Notes: generated by a model not told the origin, from the letters alone. 64,000 nucleotides of DNA from Fictibacillus terranigra (GCF_030412265.1 NZ_JAUHLN010000006.1:186001-250000); one strand, 5' to 3'; positions 51,613-61,178 are shown, counted from the first letter of the stretch. Translations and numbers: made by a program.

Positions 51613-52927
51613 TTAGAGCGCGTACGTGCTCTCAGAAAGGTTTTCTGCTGAATGAGCAATTTGTGCGACGGCATGCTCCATCTCTTTAATGATCTTTGCG
51701 ATATCCTGTATTTTTCCGCCAACACTGTTGCTCTGCTTTCTGCTTTCTTCCGAGTTGGAGAGGATATCATTGAAAAATTCGTTCATTTCTTCCACTTCTG
51801 ATGTATTTTCGTTGATCCAGCCGTTGATTTGCCCTGAAGAAGCCGTTATCAAATCCATTCGTCCATTGGTGTTGGAAATGTATTCGCCACTCCACCTACA
51901 GAATCTTTGGTTTGCTCTGCAAGTTTTCTGACTTCACCTGCTACCACGGCAAAACCCTTACCCATTTCCCCTGCTCTAGCGGCTTCAATAGCCGCATTCA
52001 GTGCAAGCAGGTTCGTTTGTTCGGCGATCCCTTTTACAAATTCAACCATTTCAATAATATGCCCTGAGTCCTCTTTTAACAGGAGGATCTCTTTTGAGAT
52101 TTCATTCATTTTTTGCTTGATCTGCTGAACAGAAGATAAATGAAGCTCAATTTCCCCCTTGCCTTTTTTTGATTTTTCAGATACGAGAGCGGCATACTCC
52201 ACACTGCTTTGAGCATGTTCGACAACATCTCCGGATTGAACAGCCAGCTGTTCAATCGCGGCACTCGCTTCTTGTGCAATCGCTGCTAATTCATCCGATG
52301 AAGAATTGACCGTTTGTTTCACCGAAGCTTTTGCTCTTCAATTTTGATTCTTGCCTTCTCTTCTTCCACTGAAAACGCCTCAAGCACAAGCTGCTGTTCA
52401 AGGTTCAGCATCTTAGTGATCGCTGCAGTTGCACGATAAAAGTCCTTCTTTTCCTCCAAGTGCTCGTCCAGAATGGACAGCAGAGAAAGCTGAAGATCCT
52501 GAAATGCGGAGATGTACCACTTGGGCTCGAGCCCGATTCTAAAATGGATGTGAGCAATCAGCTTCCGTTGTTCAACAAATGCCCGATTTATCTTACCGTT
52601 AAACATCTCACGAATATGGCGCTCCAGGGTCGTTCTCAGCCGTTCCACTGAACTGTTCCTCTCTATGATCTCAGACAGCTGCGGGACATGGGCAATCGTG
52701 CTGTAGAACCCTGTGACTACTTCTTCGATATGGTTCGCGACAAATGGCTGTACCGAGCGCAGAACCGCAAGATCTTCCGTGGTCATTGAAATCATTTTTA
52801 ACTGTTTGTCTAAACTCGATCCCGGATCTCTTTCCATCACCACATGCTTCATTTCATTTATTACATGTTCCTGGAGAGGTGGTTTTATTTCTTCTTTTCT
52901 AAAATAACCACTCACTTTTGTTTTCAT
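51613..52927 (-). pseudogene. hemAT: hemAT-like haem-based aerotaxis transducer, two frameshifts
   Basis: Globin-coupled chemotaxis receptor broken into three frames. Part 1 (52927-52319) is the globin sensor (KLIAHIHFRIGLEPKWY). Part 2 (ending at 51849) is the conserved signalling tip with [18 protein letters not shown]. Part 3 (51858-51613) is the returning helix. Inserting one G at about 52327 restores [11 protein letters not shown]; inserting one A at about 51874 restores [14 protein letters not shown]. Both lesions are single-base deletions in otherwise intact sequence, so either a recent pseudogene or read errors. The start ATG 52927 has GGGAG upstream. Confidence 0.85.
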
Positions 52928-53097
52928 GTTGTTTTCTCCCAACCCATCTTGGAATACATCATCCCAGTGTTACATACATTGAATTACATTTATCCACAAG
53001 TTTAATATCGGTTGGTCATGCGCAGGGTTTAATATGTTCAAATAAGGGGGAATTCTCCGCGAACTGGATTTTCTTAACATTAAATAGGAGGGTATTC

Positions 53098-53268
53098 ATG
53101 CATCCTGATTGGAAAAAGAAAATCGTGATTACAGGTATGGCAGCTATTTTAAACGTCGGAGGGACCGGGGGCGCAACGGCGGAAAACAAAAGTTCTGGAC
53201 ACGGAAATGATGCAAGCGGAAAATTAAATTCGGGCGGCGCTGAAAAGGAACCAACGGCATGGCAATAG
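53098..53268 (+). CDS. small protein, possibly exported, function unknown
   Basis: 56 residues behind a perfect AGGAGG. Basic start HPDWKKK, a short hydrophobic stretch (IVITGMAAILNVGG), then a disordered Gly/Ser/Lys/Glu tail. The hydrophobic part is short for a signal peptide. A terminator follows. Not recognised. Confidence 0.5.
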   Translation: MHPDWKKKIVITGMAAILNVGGTGGATAENKSSGHGNDASGKLNSGGAEKEPTAWQ

Positions 53269-53277
53269 ATCAGATCA

Positions 53278-53306
53278 ATAAAAGGGAGCCAGCTGGCTCC
53301 CTTTTT
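53278..53306. terminator. bidirectional terminator
   Basis: AAAAAGGGAGCC-AGCT-GGCTCCCTTTTT. Confidence 0.9.
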
Positions 53307-53310
53307 AATG

Positions 53311-55332
53311 CTATACGGCTTTACTCGCTTTCTTTCCTTGCTGAATTTGATACATTTGATAATAACGGCCTCCAGCTTCCATCAATGAAGAATGATCCCC
53401 TTGTTCCACAATTCTTCCACGATCCAGAACAAGAATCTGGTCGGCATTTTTAATGGTGGACAGCCTGTGGGCAATGATAAAAGTGGTTCTTCCCCTTTTC
53501 AGCACATCCAGCGCCTCCTGAATAATAGCCTCTGTTTCTGTATCGATGCTGGCGGTTGCTTCATCGAGAATTAAGATCGCTGGATTGAACGCCAGTGCCC
53601 TGGCAAACGAAAGGAGCTGTCTTTGGCCGGAAGAAAGAGTGCTTCCTTTTTCAATAACTGGTTCATCTAAGCCATTTGGAAGGTTTTGTACAAACGGCAT
53701 GGCTCCAACATCGGTGATGGCCTTTTCTACCATTTCTCTTGTAATATCCGGATCATCCAGACTAATATTGGAGGCGATGGTTCCCGTAAACAGGAAAGGA
53801 TCCTGAAGGACAATGCCCATATGCTCCCTCAGCACCTGTTTTGGCATTTTCATAATGTCCTTGCCATCGATAAGGATTTTCCCCTGCTTAATATCATAGA
53901 ACCGGAACAAAAGGTTCATAATAGAGCTTTTTCCAGATCCCGTATGACCGACCAGCGCCACGGTTTCGCCCTGCCTCGCTTCAAAGGTAATATCATTTAA
54001 GACATTCTCACCCTCTTTATAAGCGAATGAAACTCCATTGAATGATACATTTCCTTTATAACGCTCATTCTCTTCGACCTTCACATCCATACCTGGTTCA
54101 TCCAGCAATACAAACACACGCTCTGCCGATACGAGCGCCTGCTCCAGCTGGGCAAGCTGGTTAACCATACCGGTGATGGGCTGGAACAGCCGGTTCAAGT
54201 AATCCACAAAAGCATACAGGACACCGACTGAAATCAGGGCATCCGCCTTAAGTGAGGCCCCTCCGAAGTACCAGATCAAGGCGACAAACGCTAAATTCCG
54301 AAGGACGCTCACCAGGTTATGAGAAGTGAGGCTATTTAAGCTCAATAACTTATTTTGAAAAGAGAAGTATTTTTCATTCATCTCTTCAAATTCTTTAGTC
54401 GTTTCTTTTTGCCGTTTAAATGCTTGAATAATAGGCATCCCCTGGATGGATTCGTTGACCATCCCATTGATGTCGCTCAACGTCGAACGGATAATATGGT
54501 TGTACTTAGAAGCGAGTTTTCGATAGAGTCTGATCCAAACAACCAGAATCGGTACGAGTATCATCGTCATCAGGGCGAGACGCGTATCCAGAATGAACAG
54601 CGCGGTAAAGATTCCCGCCATATAAATAATGCCTGTGAAGAAATTAGAAAGCACATTGACGAATAGTTCTTTGATTGCTTCTGTATCATTCGTCACCCGT
54701 GATACGATCTTTCCTGCTGGCTGATTATCAAAATAAGTAATCGGCACCCTTTGGATCTGTGAGAATACATCCTGACGCAGCTTCTTGATGACGAGGTTCG
54801 AGGAGCTCTGCAGCATGTACCTTTGTCCGTACTGAAATAATCCAGCTAACAATAAAAGAACAAAATAGATGCCCGTCAGCTTAAACAGCCCTCTGATCTC
54901 CGGCTGATAGAATTGATATAGTTCACTGTTCTTCAGCAGTACGGCTGGATATTCATGTGTTATCCCGTTGGAAGTAACGGTGATTTTCCTATCCTTGTAG
55001 CGTTTATTCCCTTCTAAACTGGCAGGCTGACCGATAAAATAATACTTCCTGCCAACCTGTGTGATTCTGACCTGTTTTCCTTTGGTTTCCCCCGCCCGAA
55101 AACGGTCTTGCCGTTTGTAATGGTTTCCCTTGTAAGAAACCGTATCTTTGGATTGAGCAGCTGCTTTATACCATGGTTTTTCAATGCCTAAAATGTGAAC
55201 ATCGATCATTCGCTTGGCGATGAACGGTCCGGTCAACTCTGCGGAAACGGCTAATGCCAGCAGCAGGAGCCCGGTAATAAAACTTTTTTTATAAATCAGT
55301 GCATAACGAAACAATCTCTTACCTGCCTTCAA
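53311..55332 (-). CDS. bmrD: multidrug ABC exporter half BmrD (YheH)
   Basis: 673 residues, the exact length I recall for B. subtilis BmrD. Six-helix domain with the characteristic about 110-residue extracytoplasmic insert between helices 1 and 2. ATPase: Walker A GHTGSGKSS, signature LSSGQRQLL, Walker B AILILDEATASID with catalytic Glu intact. Three bases after bmrC. Exports drugs as a heterodimer with BmrC. Confidence 0.93.
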   Translation of the reverse strand: MKAGKRLFRYALIYKKSFITGLLLLALAVSAELTGPFIAKRMIDVHILGIEKPWYKAAAQSKDTVSYKGNHYKRQDRFRAGETKGKQVRITQVGRKYYFIGQPASLEGNKRYKDRKITVTSNGITHEYPAVLLKNSELYQFYQPEIRGLFKLTGIYFVLLLLAGLFQYGQRYMLQSSSNLVIKKLRQDVFSQIQRVPITYFDNQPAGKIVSRVTNDTEAIKELFVNVLSNFFTGIIYMAGIFTALFILDTRLALMTMILVPILVVWIRLYRKLASKYNHIIRSTLSDINGMVNESIQGMPIIQAFKRQKETTKEFEEMNEKYFSFQNKLLSLNSLTSHNLVSVLRNLAFVALIWYFGGASLKADALISVGVLYAFVDYLNRLFQPITGMVNQLAQLEQALVSAERVFVLLDEPGMDVKVEENERYKGNVSFNGVSFAYKEGENVLNDITFEARQGETVALVGHTGSGKSSIMNLLFRFYDIKQGKILIDGKDIMKMPKQVLREHMGIVLQDPFLFTGTIASNISLDDPDITREMVEKAITDVGAMPFVQNLPNGLDEPVIEKGSTLSSGQRQLLSFARALAFNPAILILDEATASIDTETEAIIQEALDVLKRGRTTFIIAHRLSTIKNADQILVLDRGRIVEQGDHSSLMEAGGRYYQMYQIQQGKKASKAV

Positions 55333-55335
55333 AAC

Positions 55336-57090
55336 TTACACCGCCTTTTCATCGAGGCTTTCTTCGACTTTTTGCCGTTCATACTGTTCACCATACCAGC
55401 CGCCTGATAAAATGAGCTGTGCATGGGTGCCTTCTTCAATGATTCTTCCTTCATCCATAACGATAATCCAGTCCGCGTGTTCCACTGCAGATAACCGGTG
55501 CGTCGTAATCAAGGTGGTCTTCCCTGCCCGTTCCCTTCGAATGTTCGCGATAATGGCTGCTTCCGTCTTGGCATCCACAGCGGATAGTGCGTCATCAAGC
55601 ATGAGGATTTCAGGATTTATAAATAATGCTCTTGCGATGGACACACGCTGCTTCTGACCGCCCGATAATGCCACTCCTTTTTCCCCGACAAGTGTGTTCA
55701 ACCCTTCGGGCAAGTACTTTACATCACGGTCAAAGGCGGCCATCCGAAGAACGTGTTTCAATTCATCCTCTGTTCCGCTGCTTTTTCCGAACATGATGTT
55801 TTCCCTTACCGTCTTGGAGAAAAGAGTAGCATCCTGCGGCACATAGCCAATCCAGCCCTGAATATGTTCAATCGCCAGATGATGGAGATCAATGCCAGAG
55901 ATCTGGATTTCACCATCACCTAAAGGGTACTCCCTTAACAGCTGCTTCAGGAACGTCGTTTTTCCGCTTCCCGTCCTGCCTACGATTCCCAGCGTCTGGC
56001 CTTTTTTGACACGTACGTTTACAGAATTGAGATTATCAACCTCTGAAGATGGATAACGGAAAGTCACATCGTGAAATGCAATTTCCCCAGATTCTTTTAA
56101 CTGAATTAGATCATCTTCATCCTTCACATCCGGTTCGTAAGCAAGAGTCTCGTTCACCCTGTCGAGTGAAGCATTTCCCCGCTGCATGATGTTGATCAAT
56201 TCCCCGACTGCGAACATCGGCCAGATAAGCATCCCAAGATACACGTTAAAAGAAACGAGCTGCCCTAACGTGATGCTGTTATGAAATACGAGGTATGCTC
56301 CGTACCCCAGCCCGATCAAATAGCTGATCCCGACAAGAACTTTGATGGTAGGTTCAAACAGGGCATCGATTTTTGCAACGGAAATATTTTTATCGTACAC
56401 GTCTTCAGTCAGGTTATTGAAGCGCTCGATGTCTTCACGTTCTTTAACGTAAGCGCGAATAACCCTGACTCCTGAAATACTTTCAAGGACCTGGTCGTTC
56501 ATATCACCGAATGCATCCTGCGCTTTCATAAATCGCTCATGAACTTTTTTCCCGTAGCGGTTCATGGCAATGGCCATCAGAGGTAGCGGCAATACGGCTG
56601 CCAGCGTCAATTTCCAGCTGATAAGGAGGCCCATCGTAAGAAGGATGACCAGCATGAATACGCTGGAATCAACGAGTGTTAGTATTCCAAACCCCGCCGT
56701 CATGGAGATCGCCTTCAGGTCATTCGTAGCTCTCGCCATCAAATCTCCTGTCCGGTTCTTTTCATAAAACGTTGGTGTCATCTTCAAAAGGTGGCGCATG
56801 AATTTCGAACGAAGGATCCGCTCAACAACAAATGCACCTCCAAACAATTGATACATCATGAAATACGTCAGAATATACGTCACTGTCAGCAGTCCTGAAT
56901 AAAATAAAATGGTGTGTACAAGCGATTCCTTTGTCAGTTTCCCAAGATTGATCGCATCAATCGCATTCCCTACGATCTTCGGCGGGATGACTTCCAGGAT
57001 GCCAACAACAATTAATAACAGAACTGAAATGGTATATCGTTTCCAATGCTGTTTAAAAAACCAGCCTAATTTGCTCAATACCGAAAACAT
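55336..57090 (-). CDS. bmrC: multidrug ABC exporter half BmrC (YheI)
   Basis: 584 residues. Six helices, Walker A GRTGSGKTT, signature LSGGQKQRV. Walker B reads LMLDDALSAVD: the catalytic Glu is Asp, the degenerate site expected in the BmrC half of this asymmetric exporter. GGGGAG before the ATG. Preceded by an attenuator and a leader peptide (57255-57447), so induction by translation-inhibiting drugs is likely, as in B. subtilis. Confidence 0.93.
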   Translation of the reverse strand: MFSVLSKLGWFFKQHWKRYTISVLLLIVVGILEVIPPKIVGNAIDAINLGKLTKESLVHTILFYSGLLTVTYILTYFMMYQLFGGAFVVERILRSKFMRHLLKMTPTFYEKNRTGDLMARATNDLKAISMTAGFGILTLVDSSVFMLVILLTMGLLISWKLTLAAVLPLPLMAIAMNRYGKKVHERFMKAQDAFGDMNDQVLESISGVRVIRAYVKEREDIERFNNLTEDVYDKNISVAKIDALFEPTIKVLVGISYLIGLGYGAYLVFHNSITLGQLVSFNVYLGMLIWPMFAVGELINIMQRGNASLDRVNETLAYEPDVKDEDDLIQLKESGEIAFHDVTFRYPSSEVDNLNSVNVRVKKGQTLGIVGRTGSGKTTFLKQLLREYPLGDGEIQISGIDLHHLAIEHIQGWIGYVPQDATLFSKTVRENIMFGKSSGTEDELKHVLRMAAFDRDVKYLPEGLNTLVGEKGVALSGGQKQRVSIARALFINPEILMLDDALSAVDAKTEAAIIANIRRERAGKTTLITTHRLSAVEHADWIIVMDEGRIIEEGTHAQLILSGGWYGEQYERQKVEESLDEKAV

Positions 57091-57131
57091 AAGTTCTCCC
57101 CTTTCCCCTCATTTAACAGCCGACCAATGGG

Positions 57132-57188
57132 CTACCCCGATTCGAGATGACCTCCACAATCCAACTTGACCATAGAAAATACATACAT
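57132..57188 (-). CDS. candidate second leader peptide before bmrC
   Basis: 18 codons, ATG 57188, with AAAGGAG nine bases upstream; MYVFSMVKLDCGGHLESG. It lies after the attenuator hairpin, 41 bases before bmrC. A second frame from ATG 57196 has too little spacing. May couple translation or be fortuitous. Confidence 0.3.
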   Translation of the reverse strand: MYVFSMVKLDCGGHLESG

Positions 57189-57254
57189 CGTGCATTACTC
57201 CTTTATGTGAACAAATTTGTAAAACGCAATTAAAAAAACGCTGGCGCCAGACAA

Positions 57255-57287
57255 CAAAAAAGCATACCGCCCCTGTGGCGATATGCT
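57255..57287 (-). terminator. attenuator terminator of the bmrCD leader
   Basis: Minus strand AGCATATCGCC / GGCGGTATGCT stem (one G-U pair) with a 5-base loop followed by TTTTTTG. Upstream CACC..TCAC / GTGA..GGTG pairing (around 57300-57330) could be the competing fold. Confidence 0.8.
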
Positions 57288-57366
57288 TGGAAAATAGAAG
57301 ACACCTCACAAAGGAAGATAGTGACCGGTGCCTGCAGATAACAAAAAAATCATGGCTAACGTTGTT

Positions 57367-57447
57367 TCATGTCTGGATGGCCGGCCGCGGTATGAAATTG
57401 TAAACAGCGATAAGACGTACATCATAGACTTTCACTGACTTTTTCAT
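57367..57447 (-). CDS. bmrCD leader peptide (BmrB-like role)
   Basis: 26 codons, ATG 57447 with GAAAGGA upstream: MKKSVKVYDVRL then IAVYNFIPRPAIQT. It follows promoter 57495-57524 and precedes the attenuator. In B. subtilis the bmrB leader controls bmrCD by ribosome stalling; the sequence here is different and shorter, so the homology is of position and logic. The RPAIQT end could be a stall site. Confidence 0.6.
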   Translation of the reverse strand: MKKSVKVYDVRLIAVYNFIPRPAIQT

Positions 57448-57494
57448 GACACAACCATCCTTTCTAAAAATTGGTATTTGGTTCGACTTTGCTA

Positions 57495-57524
57495 ATATTA
57501 ACACTATTCCAATTATAGTGTCAA
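57495..57524 (-). promoter_or_regulatory. sigma-A promoter of the bmr leader
   Basis: TTGACA (57524-57519), 18-base spacer, TAATAT (57500-57495) on the minus strand. Confidence 0.7.
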
Positions 57525-57534
57525 TAAGAAAAAA

Positions 57535-57620
57535 TCCGTATAACGCAGATTTTTTGCGTGTTATACGGATTTTTTTCTTCATAACACGGATTTTTTCACG
57601 CGTTATGCGGATTTGTTTTT
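57535..57620. repeat. 21-bp repeats of CGTTATACGGATTTTTT with hairpin
   Basis: CGGAT-like cores at 57546 (CAGAT), 57566, 57587 and 57608: steps of 20, 21 and 21. The left end ATCCGTATAAC pairs with GTTATACGGAT, giving a hairpin that probably also terminates the rib transcript after ribH. Confidence 0.65.
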
Positions 57621-57622
57621 TC

Positions 57623-58093
57623 TTAAAAATCAAACTGACGGTTAAGGTTAGCCATTTCAATCGCGGCAGCAGCAGCTTCCCAGCCTTTGTTTCCGGCTTT
57701 TGTGCCTGCACGCTCAATCGCCTGCTCGATGGAATCCGTCGTTAGGACACCAAAAATAACAGGCACGCCCGATTGAAGAGAAGCAGCGGAAACTCCTTTT
57801 GCGGCTTCGTTGCAGACATAGTCAAAATGCGGTGTTGACCCCCGAATGACGGTTCCAAGCGTGATGACAGCATCATACTTGCCCGCATCTGCCATCTTCT
57901 TTGCGATCAAAGGGATTTCAAAGGCTCCCGGCACCCATGCGATGTCTACGTTTTCTTCCTCTACACCGTGGCGCTTCAATGCATCCTGCGCACCGCTCAA
58001 CAGTTTTCCGGTTATAAACTCATTAAATCGCCCTACTACAATTCCGACCTTTAATCCTGATCCAACTAAATTCCCCTCGAATATTTTTGCCAT
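57623..58093 (-). CDS. ribH: 6,7-dimethyl-8-ribityllumazine synthase RibH
   Basis: 156 residues. [43 protein letters not shown] (catalytic His in PHFDYVC). Joins the ribitylaminouracil and dihydroxybutanone phosphate. It usually forms 60-subunit shells. Last gene of ribE-ribBA-ribH; GGAGG precedes it. Confidence 0.96.
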   Translation of the reverse strand: MAKIFEGNLVGSGLKVGIVVGRFNEFITGKLLSGAQDALKRHGVEEENVDIAWVPGAFEIPLIAKKMADAGKYDAVITLGTVIRGSTPHFDYVCNEAAKGVSAASLQSGVPVIFGVLTTDSIEQAIERAGTKAGNKGWEAAAAAIEMANLNRQFDF

Positions 58094-58113
58094 TTCCCTA
58101 ATTCCTCCTGTGT

Positions 58114-59307
58114 TTAAAACTGCAGCAAGTGCCCTAGTTTCGTTTGTTTTGTTTTTAAATACTTTTCATTGTCTTTGTTGGATGGCATCTGAATGGCTAC
58201 GCGTTCAACCACTTCCAGATCATAGCCCTTCAATCCAGTAATCTTGCGCGGATTGTTCGTCAGCAAACGCATCTTCTTAATCCCAAGCTCCTTGAGGATT
58301 TGTGCTCCGATCCCATAGTTCCTAAGATCGGGTGCGAAACCAAGCTTTTCGTTGGCTTCTACCGTATCATAGCCTTCTTCCTGCAGTTTGTAGGCCTTCA
58401 TTTTATTTAATAGCCCAATGCCTCTGCCCTCCTGCCTCATGTAGAGCAGAACCCCTGCATCCGCCTCTTGAATCTGATGAAGGGCAGCATGCAGCTGTGG
58501 TCCGCAGTCGCAGCGGCGGGAGCCAAAAACATCTCCGGTCAGACACTCCGAATGAACTCTGACAAGAACCGGCTGGCTGGGATCAATCACCCCTTTGACG
58601 AGCGCTACATGTTCCTTCTCATCGATCAGATTAGTAAAACCGATGGCTCTAAACTCTCCATACTCGGTCGGAAGCTTAATTTCAACTTCCTTGTTCACCA
58701 ATTTTTCTTTACGGTTTCTGTATTGAATTAAATCCTTAATGGTAATAAACTTCAGATCATGCTCCTGAGCAATCGCCTGAAGCTCCGGAACTCTGGCCAT
58801 GCTTCCATCTTCATTCATGATTTCGCAGATCATCCCTGCAGGTTTTGCACCTGCGAGAACGGCAAGATCCACGGCGGCTTCTGTATGGCCCGCCCGCTGA
58901 AGAACTCCGCCTTTTTTAGCAATCAGCGGAAAGATGTGGCCTGGGCGCTTAAAGTCAGCACCCTTCGCTTCATCGTCCACCAACTTCTGAATGGTGACGG
59001 CTCGTTCAAGGGCGGAGATACCGGTCGTCGTGCTTTTGTGGTCAATGCTGATTGTAAAGGCTGTTCCATGAGGGTCTGTGTTATGGCTTACCATTGGAGA
59101 GAGCTCCAGCTTAGCAGCAATCTGCTCATCAATAGGTGCACAAATCAGCCCTCTTCCATGTCTGGCCATAAAGTTTACCGTTTCAGGTGTGACGTTCTCT
59201 GCAATGGCTACAAAGTCACCTTCATTCTCTCTGTCCTCATCATCTACCACGATCACTGGTTTACCCAGTATTAAATCCTGTATGGCCTCTTCTATGCTGT
59301 GAAACAT
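58114..59307 (-). CDS. ribBA: bifunctional RibBA (DHBP synthase / GTP cyclohydrolase II)
   Basis: 397 residues. N-terminal DHBP synthase (1-200: [40 protein letters not shown]) and C-terminal GTP cyclohydrolase II (205-397: [20 protein letters not shown] zinc site, RQEGRGIGL). Supplies both starting compounds for riboflavin. GGAGGG before the ATG. Confidence 0.97.
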   Translation of the reverse strand: MFHSIEEAIQDLILGKPVIVVDDEDRENEGDFVAIAENVTPETVNFMARHGRGLICAPIDEQIAAKLELSPMVSHNTDPHGTAFTISIDHKSTTTGISALERAVTIQKLVDDEAKGADFKRPGHIFPLIAKKGGVLQRAGHTEAAVDLAVLAGAKPAGMICEIMNEDGSMARVPELQAIAQEHDLKFITIKDLIQYRNRKEKLVNKEVEIKLPTEYGEFRAIGFTNLIDEKEHVALVKGVIDPSQPVLVRVHSECLTGDVFGSRRCDCGPQLHAALHQIQEADAGVLLYMRQEGRGIGLLNKMKAYKLQEEGYDTVEANEKLGFAPDLRNYGIGAQILKELGIKKMRLLTNNPRKITGLKGYDLEVVERVAIQMPSNKDNEKYLKTKQTKLGHLLQF

Positions 59308-59325
59308 ATAAAACCCTCCTTTGCC

Positions 59326-59976
59326 CTAGAATCCGTGCTCAGTTAAATAGTCCATCGTAATCGCTGATTTATGATTTGCCGTTTCCGTTTTCCCGGCTAA
59401 AAACTTTTCTACATATTTTCCAAGCATGTCACACTCGATGTTCACCGAATCTCCCTTTCCTTTGGCGCCAAGTACTGTATGGGAAACGGTATGCGGAATG
59501 AGGGAGATCGTAAACGTGTCTTCTGTCAGCCCAAAGATCGTGAGGCTCGTTCCATCCACAGCAACTGACCCCTTAAGCAATAGGTATTTCGCAAGATGCT
59601 CCGGCACTTTTATGTCGTAGTAAATCGCATTTTTTTCGGGCCGTTTCTGGACGATCTCTCCGGTTCCATCAATATGGCCACTGACAAAATGCCCCCCGAA
59701 CCGGCCTCCGGACGCCATGGCCCGCTCCAGGTTCACCTTTGCATGCACTGATAACCCTTTGAGTCCCGTGCTTCTGTATGTTTCCGGCATGACGTCCACA
59801 GTGAAGCTCTTTTCAGAAAAGGCGGTGACCGTGAGACATACTCCATTTACAGAAATACTGTCTCCAAGCTGTACATCCTTAAGAACTGCTGATGCGGAAA
59901 TCGTAAGAATGATGGTTTCATTGCCTTTTTTTATACTTTCAATGGTTCCTAATTCTTCAATAATTCCTGTAAACAT
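59326..59976 (-). CDS. ribE: riboflavin synthase alpha chain RibE
   Basis: 216 residues: two lumazine-binding repeats, starting MFTGIIEELG and VNLERAMASGGRFGGHFVSG. Dismutates two lumazines to riboflavin. GAGGAGG before the ATG. First gene after the riboswitch; ribD, normally first, is missing here. Confidence 0.96.
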   Translation of the reverse strand: MFTGIIEELGTIESIKKGNETIILTISASAVLKDVQLGDSISVNGVCLTVTAFSEKSFTVDVMPETYRSTGLKGLSVHAKVNLERAMASGGRFGGHFVSGHIDGTGEIVQKRPEKNAIYYDIKVPEHLAKYLLLKGSVAVDGTSLTIFGLTEDTFTISLIPHTVSHTVLGAKGKGDSVNIECDMLGKYVEKFLAGKTETANHKSAITMDYLTEHGF

Positions 59977-60054
59977 TTATTCACCTCCTCTGAACTGTCC
60001 GTTGTTTGATTATGTTAATAAGGAATGAGCTGAACTTGATATTGAGCGGCATAA

Positions 60055-60095
60055 ACAAAAAACCCCCCGGAAGTCAAAATTCTTCCGGGGGGTTC
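60055..60095 (-). terminator. terminator of the FMN riboswitch expression platform
   Basis: Minus strand: AACCCCCCGGAAG / CTTCCGGGGGGTT stem followed by T6. It forms when FMN is bound, in the known model, and shuts off ribE-ribBA-ribH. Confidence 0.9.
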
Positions 60096-60200
60096 CTATT
60101 TATTGCTTTCTGAAAAAACTCATAGCATCAATAGTCAGTAATATCGAAATAAGCCTTTCAGCGGTTGTTTTTAGACAATGCCAAATAAGCGTTCTTCATT

Positions 60201-60336
60201 CCTTCTCCCATCCAGACTATACTGTCGGCTCTGGAATTTCACCAGATCCACCGTCTATGCTGCTGCATAGCCGGGTCACGGACTAAGAGGACACCGCCTC
60301 ATCACCGCCGGTTGGGAATTTCACCCGACCCCGAAG
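60201..60336 (-). promoter_or_regulatory. FMN riboswitch (RFN element)
   Basis: Minus strand conserved blocks: GGGTGAAATTCCCAACCGGC, GTGATG, AGTCCGTGACCCG, GGTGGATCTGGTGAAATTCC, GAGCCGACAGT and AGTCTGGATGGGAGAAG. All are the RFN core, in the right order. The variable arm is GCTATGC / GCATAG. It controls the rib operon below. Confidence 0.97.
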
Positions 60337-60422
60337 GAAACTTATTCAATTGTTCTGCTTGATTCAAGTATAACGTTCTTTAATTCTTAATTCAAATAAC
60401 TTATTTTGGGGACCAGGAATCC

Positions 60423-61178
60423 TTACTGTTTGTCGAGGCCTTTTGATTCAATAAAATCTTTCATATACGTCCGCTTTGGCTGTTCCATTACCCTGGACAT
60501 TTGAGAAGCCCAGCCTTCATTCCGTTTCCCTCCTGTGCGCTCCCTATAATAATCTGCAGTTTTCATCTCGAATTCTTTTAAGACTGGCATTGCTTTCCCG
60601 TCATCCAGGTATTGATTTTTATGGAAGACTGCTTCTTGGGGAAGACGAGGCTTTAGGCCAGGTGACGCGTCCGGATAGCCGACAGCCATGCCGAATAGCG
60701 GCACTACATGGTCAGGACAGCGGAGCAGGTCGGAAACTTCAGGAAGATTGTTTCTGATGCCTCCGATAAAAACGATGCCCAAGCCTAGTGATTCCGCTGC
60801 TACTGCAAGGTTTTGGGAAGCGAGGGCCACATCGATCATCCCCACCATAAAGCCTTCCTTGGACTGGATGGTGGCATCAACGTTTCCGCCTGTCATCTCT
60901 GCCATGAGCTGATGGCGGTGATAATCCAGACAAAAGACGAAAAAGTAGCCATTTTGAGCTACATAACTTTGATTGCCCGCCAGTTCAGCGAGTTTATCCT
61001 TAAGACTTTGTTCTTCTACTCCAATGATGGAATACACCTGCTGATAGCTTGAAGTGGAAGCAGCTTGCGCACATTGGACGAGGGTCTCAATGACTTCTTC
61101 CGGAATCGGCTCCTCTTTAAACCGGCGAATCGACCGGTGGGACAGAATATTTTTGATCGTTTCGTTCAAATTCTCCAC
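60423..61178 (-). CDS. FMN-dependent NADPH oxidoreductase, NfrA-like
   Basis: 251 residues, nitroreductase-fold. SHRSIRRFKEEPIPEEVIE binds FMN; AAQAASTSSYQQVYS and AVAAESLGLGIVFIGGIRN fit NfrA (flavin reductase/nitroreductase). GTG 61178 is the start, behind GGAAGGG. It lies just upstream of the FMN riboswitch but on its own transcript. Substrates may include FMN, nitro compounds or disulphides. Confidence 0.88.
   Translation of the reverse strand: MENLNETIKNILSHRSIRRFKEEPIPEEVIETLVQCAQAASTSSYQQVYSIIGVEEQSLKDKLAELAGNQSYVAQNGYFFVFCLDYHRHQLMAEMTGGNVDATIQSKEGFMVGMIDVALASQNLAVAAESLGLGIVFIGGIRNNLPEVSDLLRCPDHVVPLFGMAVGYPDASPGLKPRLPQEAVFHKNQYLDDGKAMPVLKEFEMKTADYYRERTGGKRNEGWASQMSRVMEQPKRTYMKDFIESKGLDKQ

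Noticed and set aside
52918-53268. Longer version of the small protein at 53098
   Set aside because: The upstream part lacks a ribosome site and overlaps the hemAT start region; ATG 53098 has an ideal site.
57109-57309. 66-residue minus-strand frame before bmrC
   Set aside because: It runs through the attenuator hairpin, has no ribosome site at its start, and its internal ATG at 57196 is too close to AAGGAG.
59977-60422. A hidden ribD fragment near the riboswitch
   Set aside because: All bases are explained by the RFN element and its terminator; no deaminase motif in any frame.
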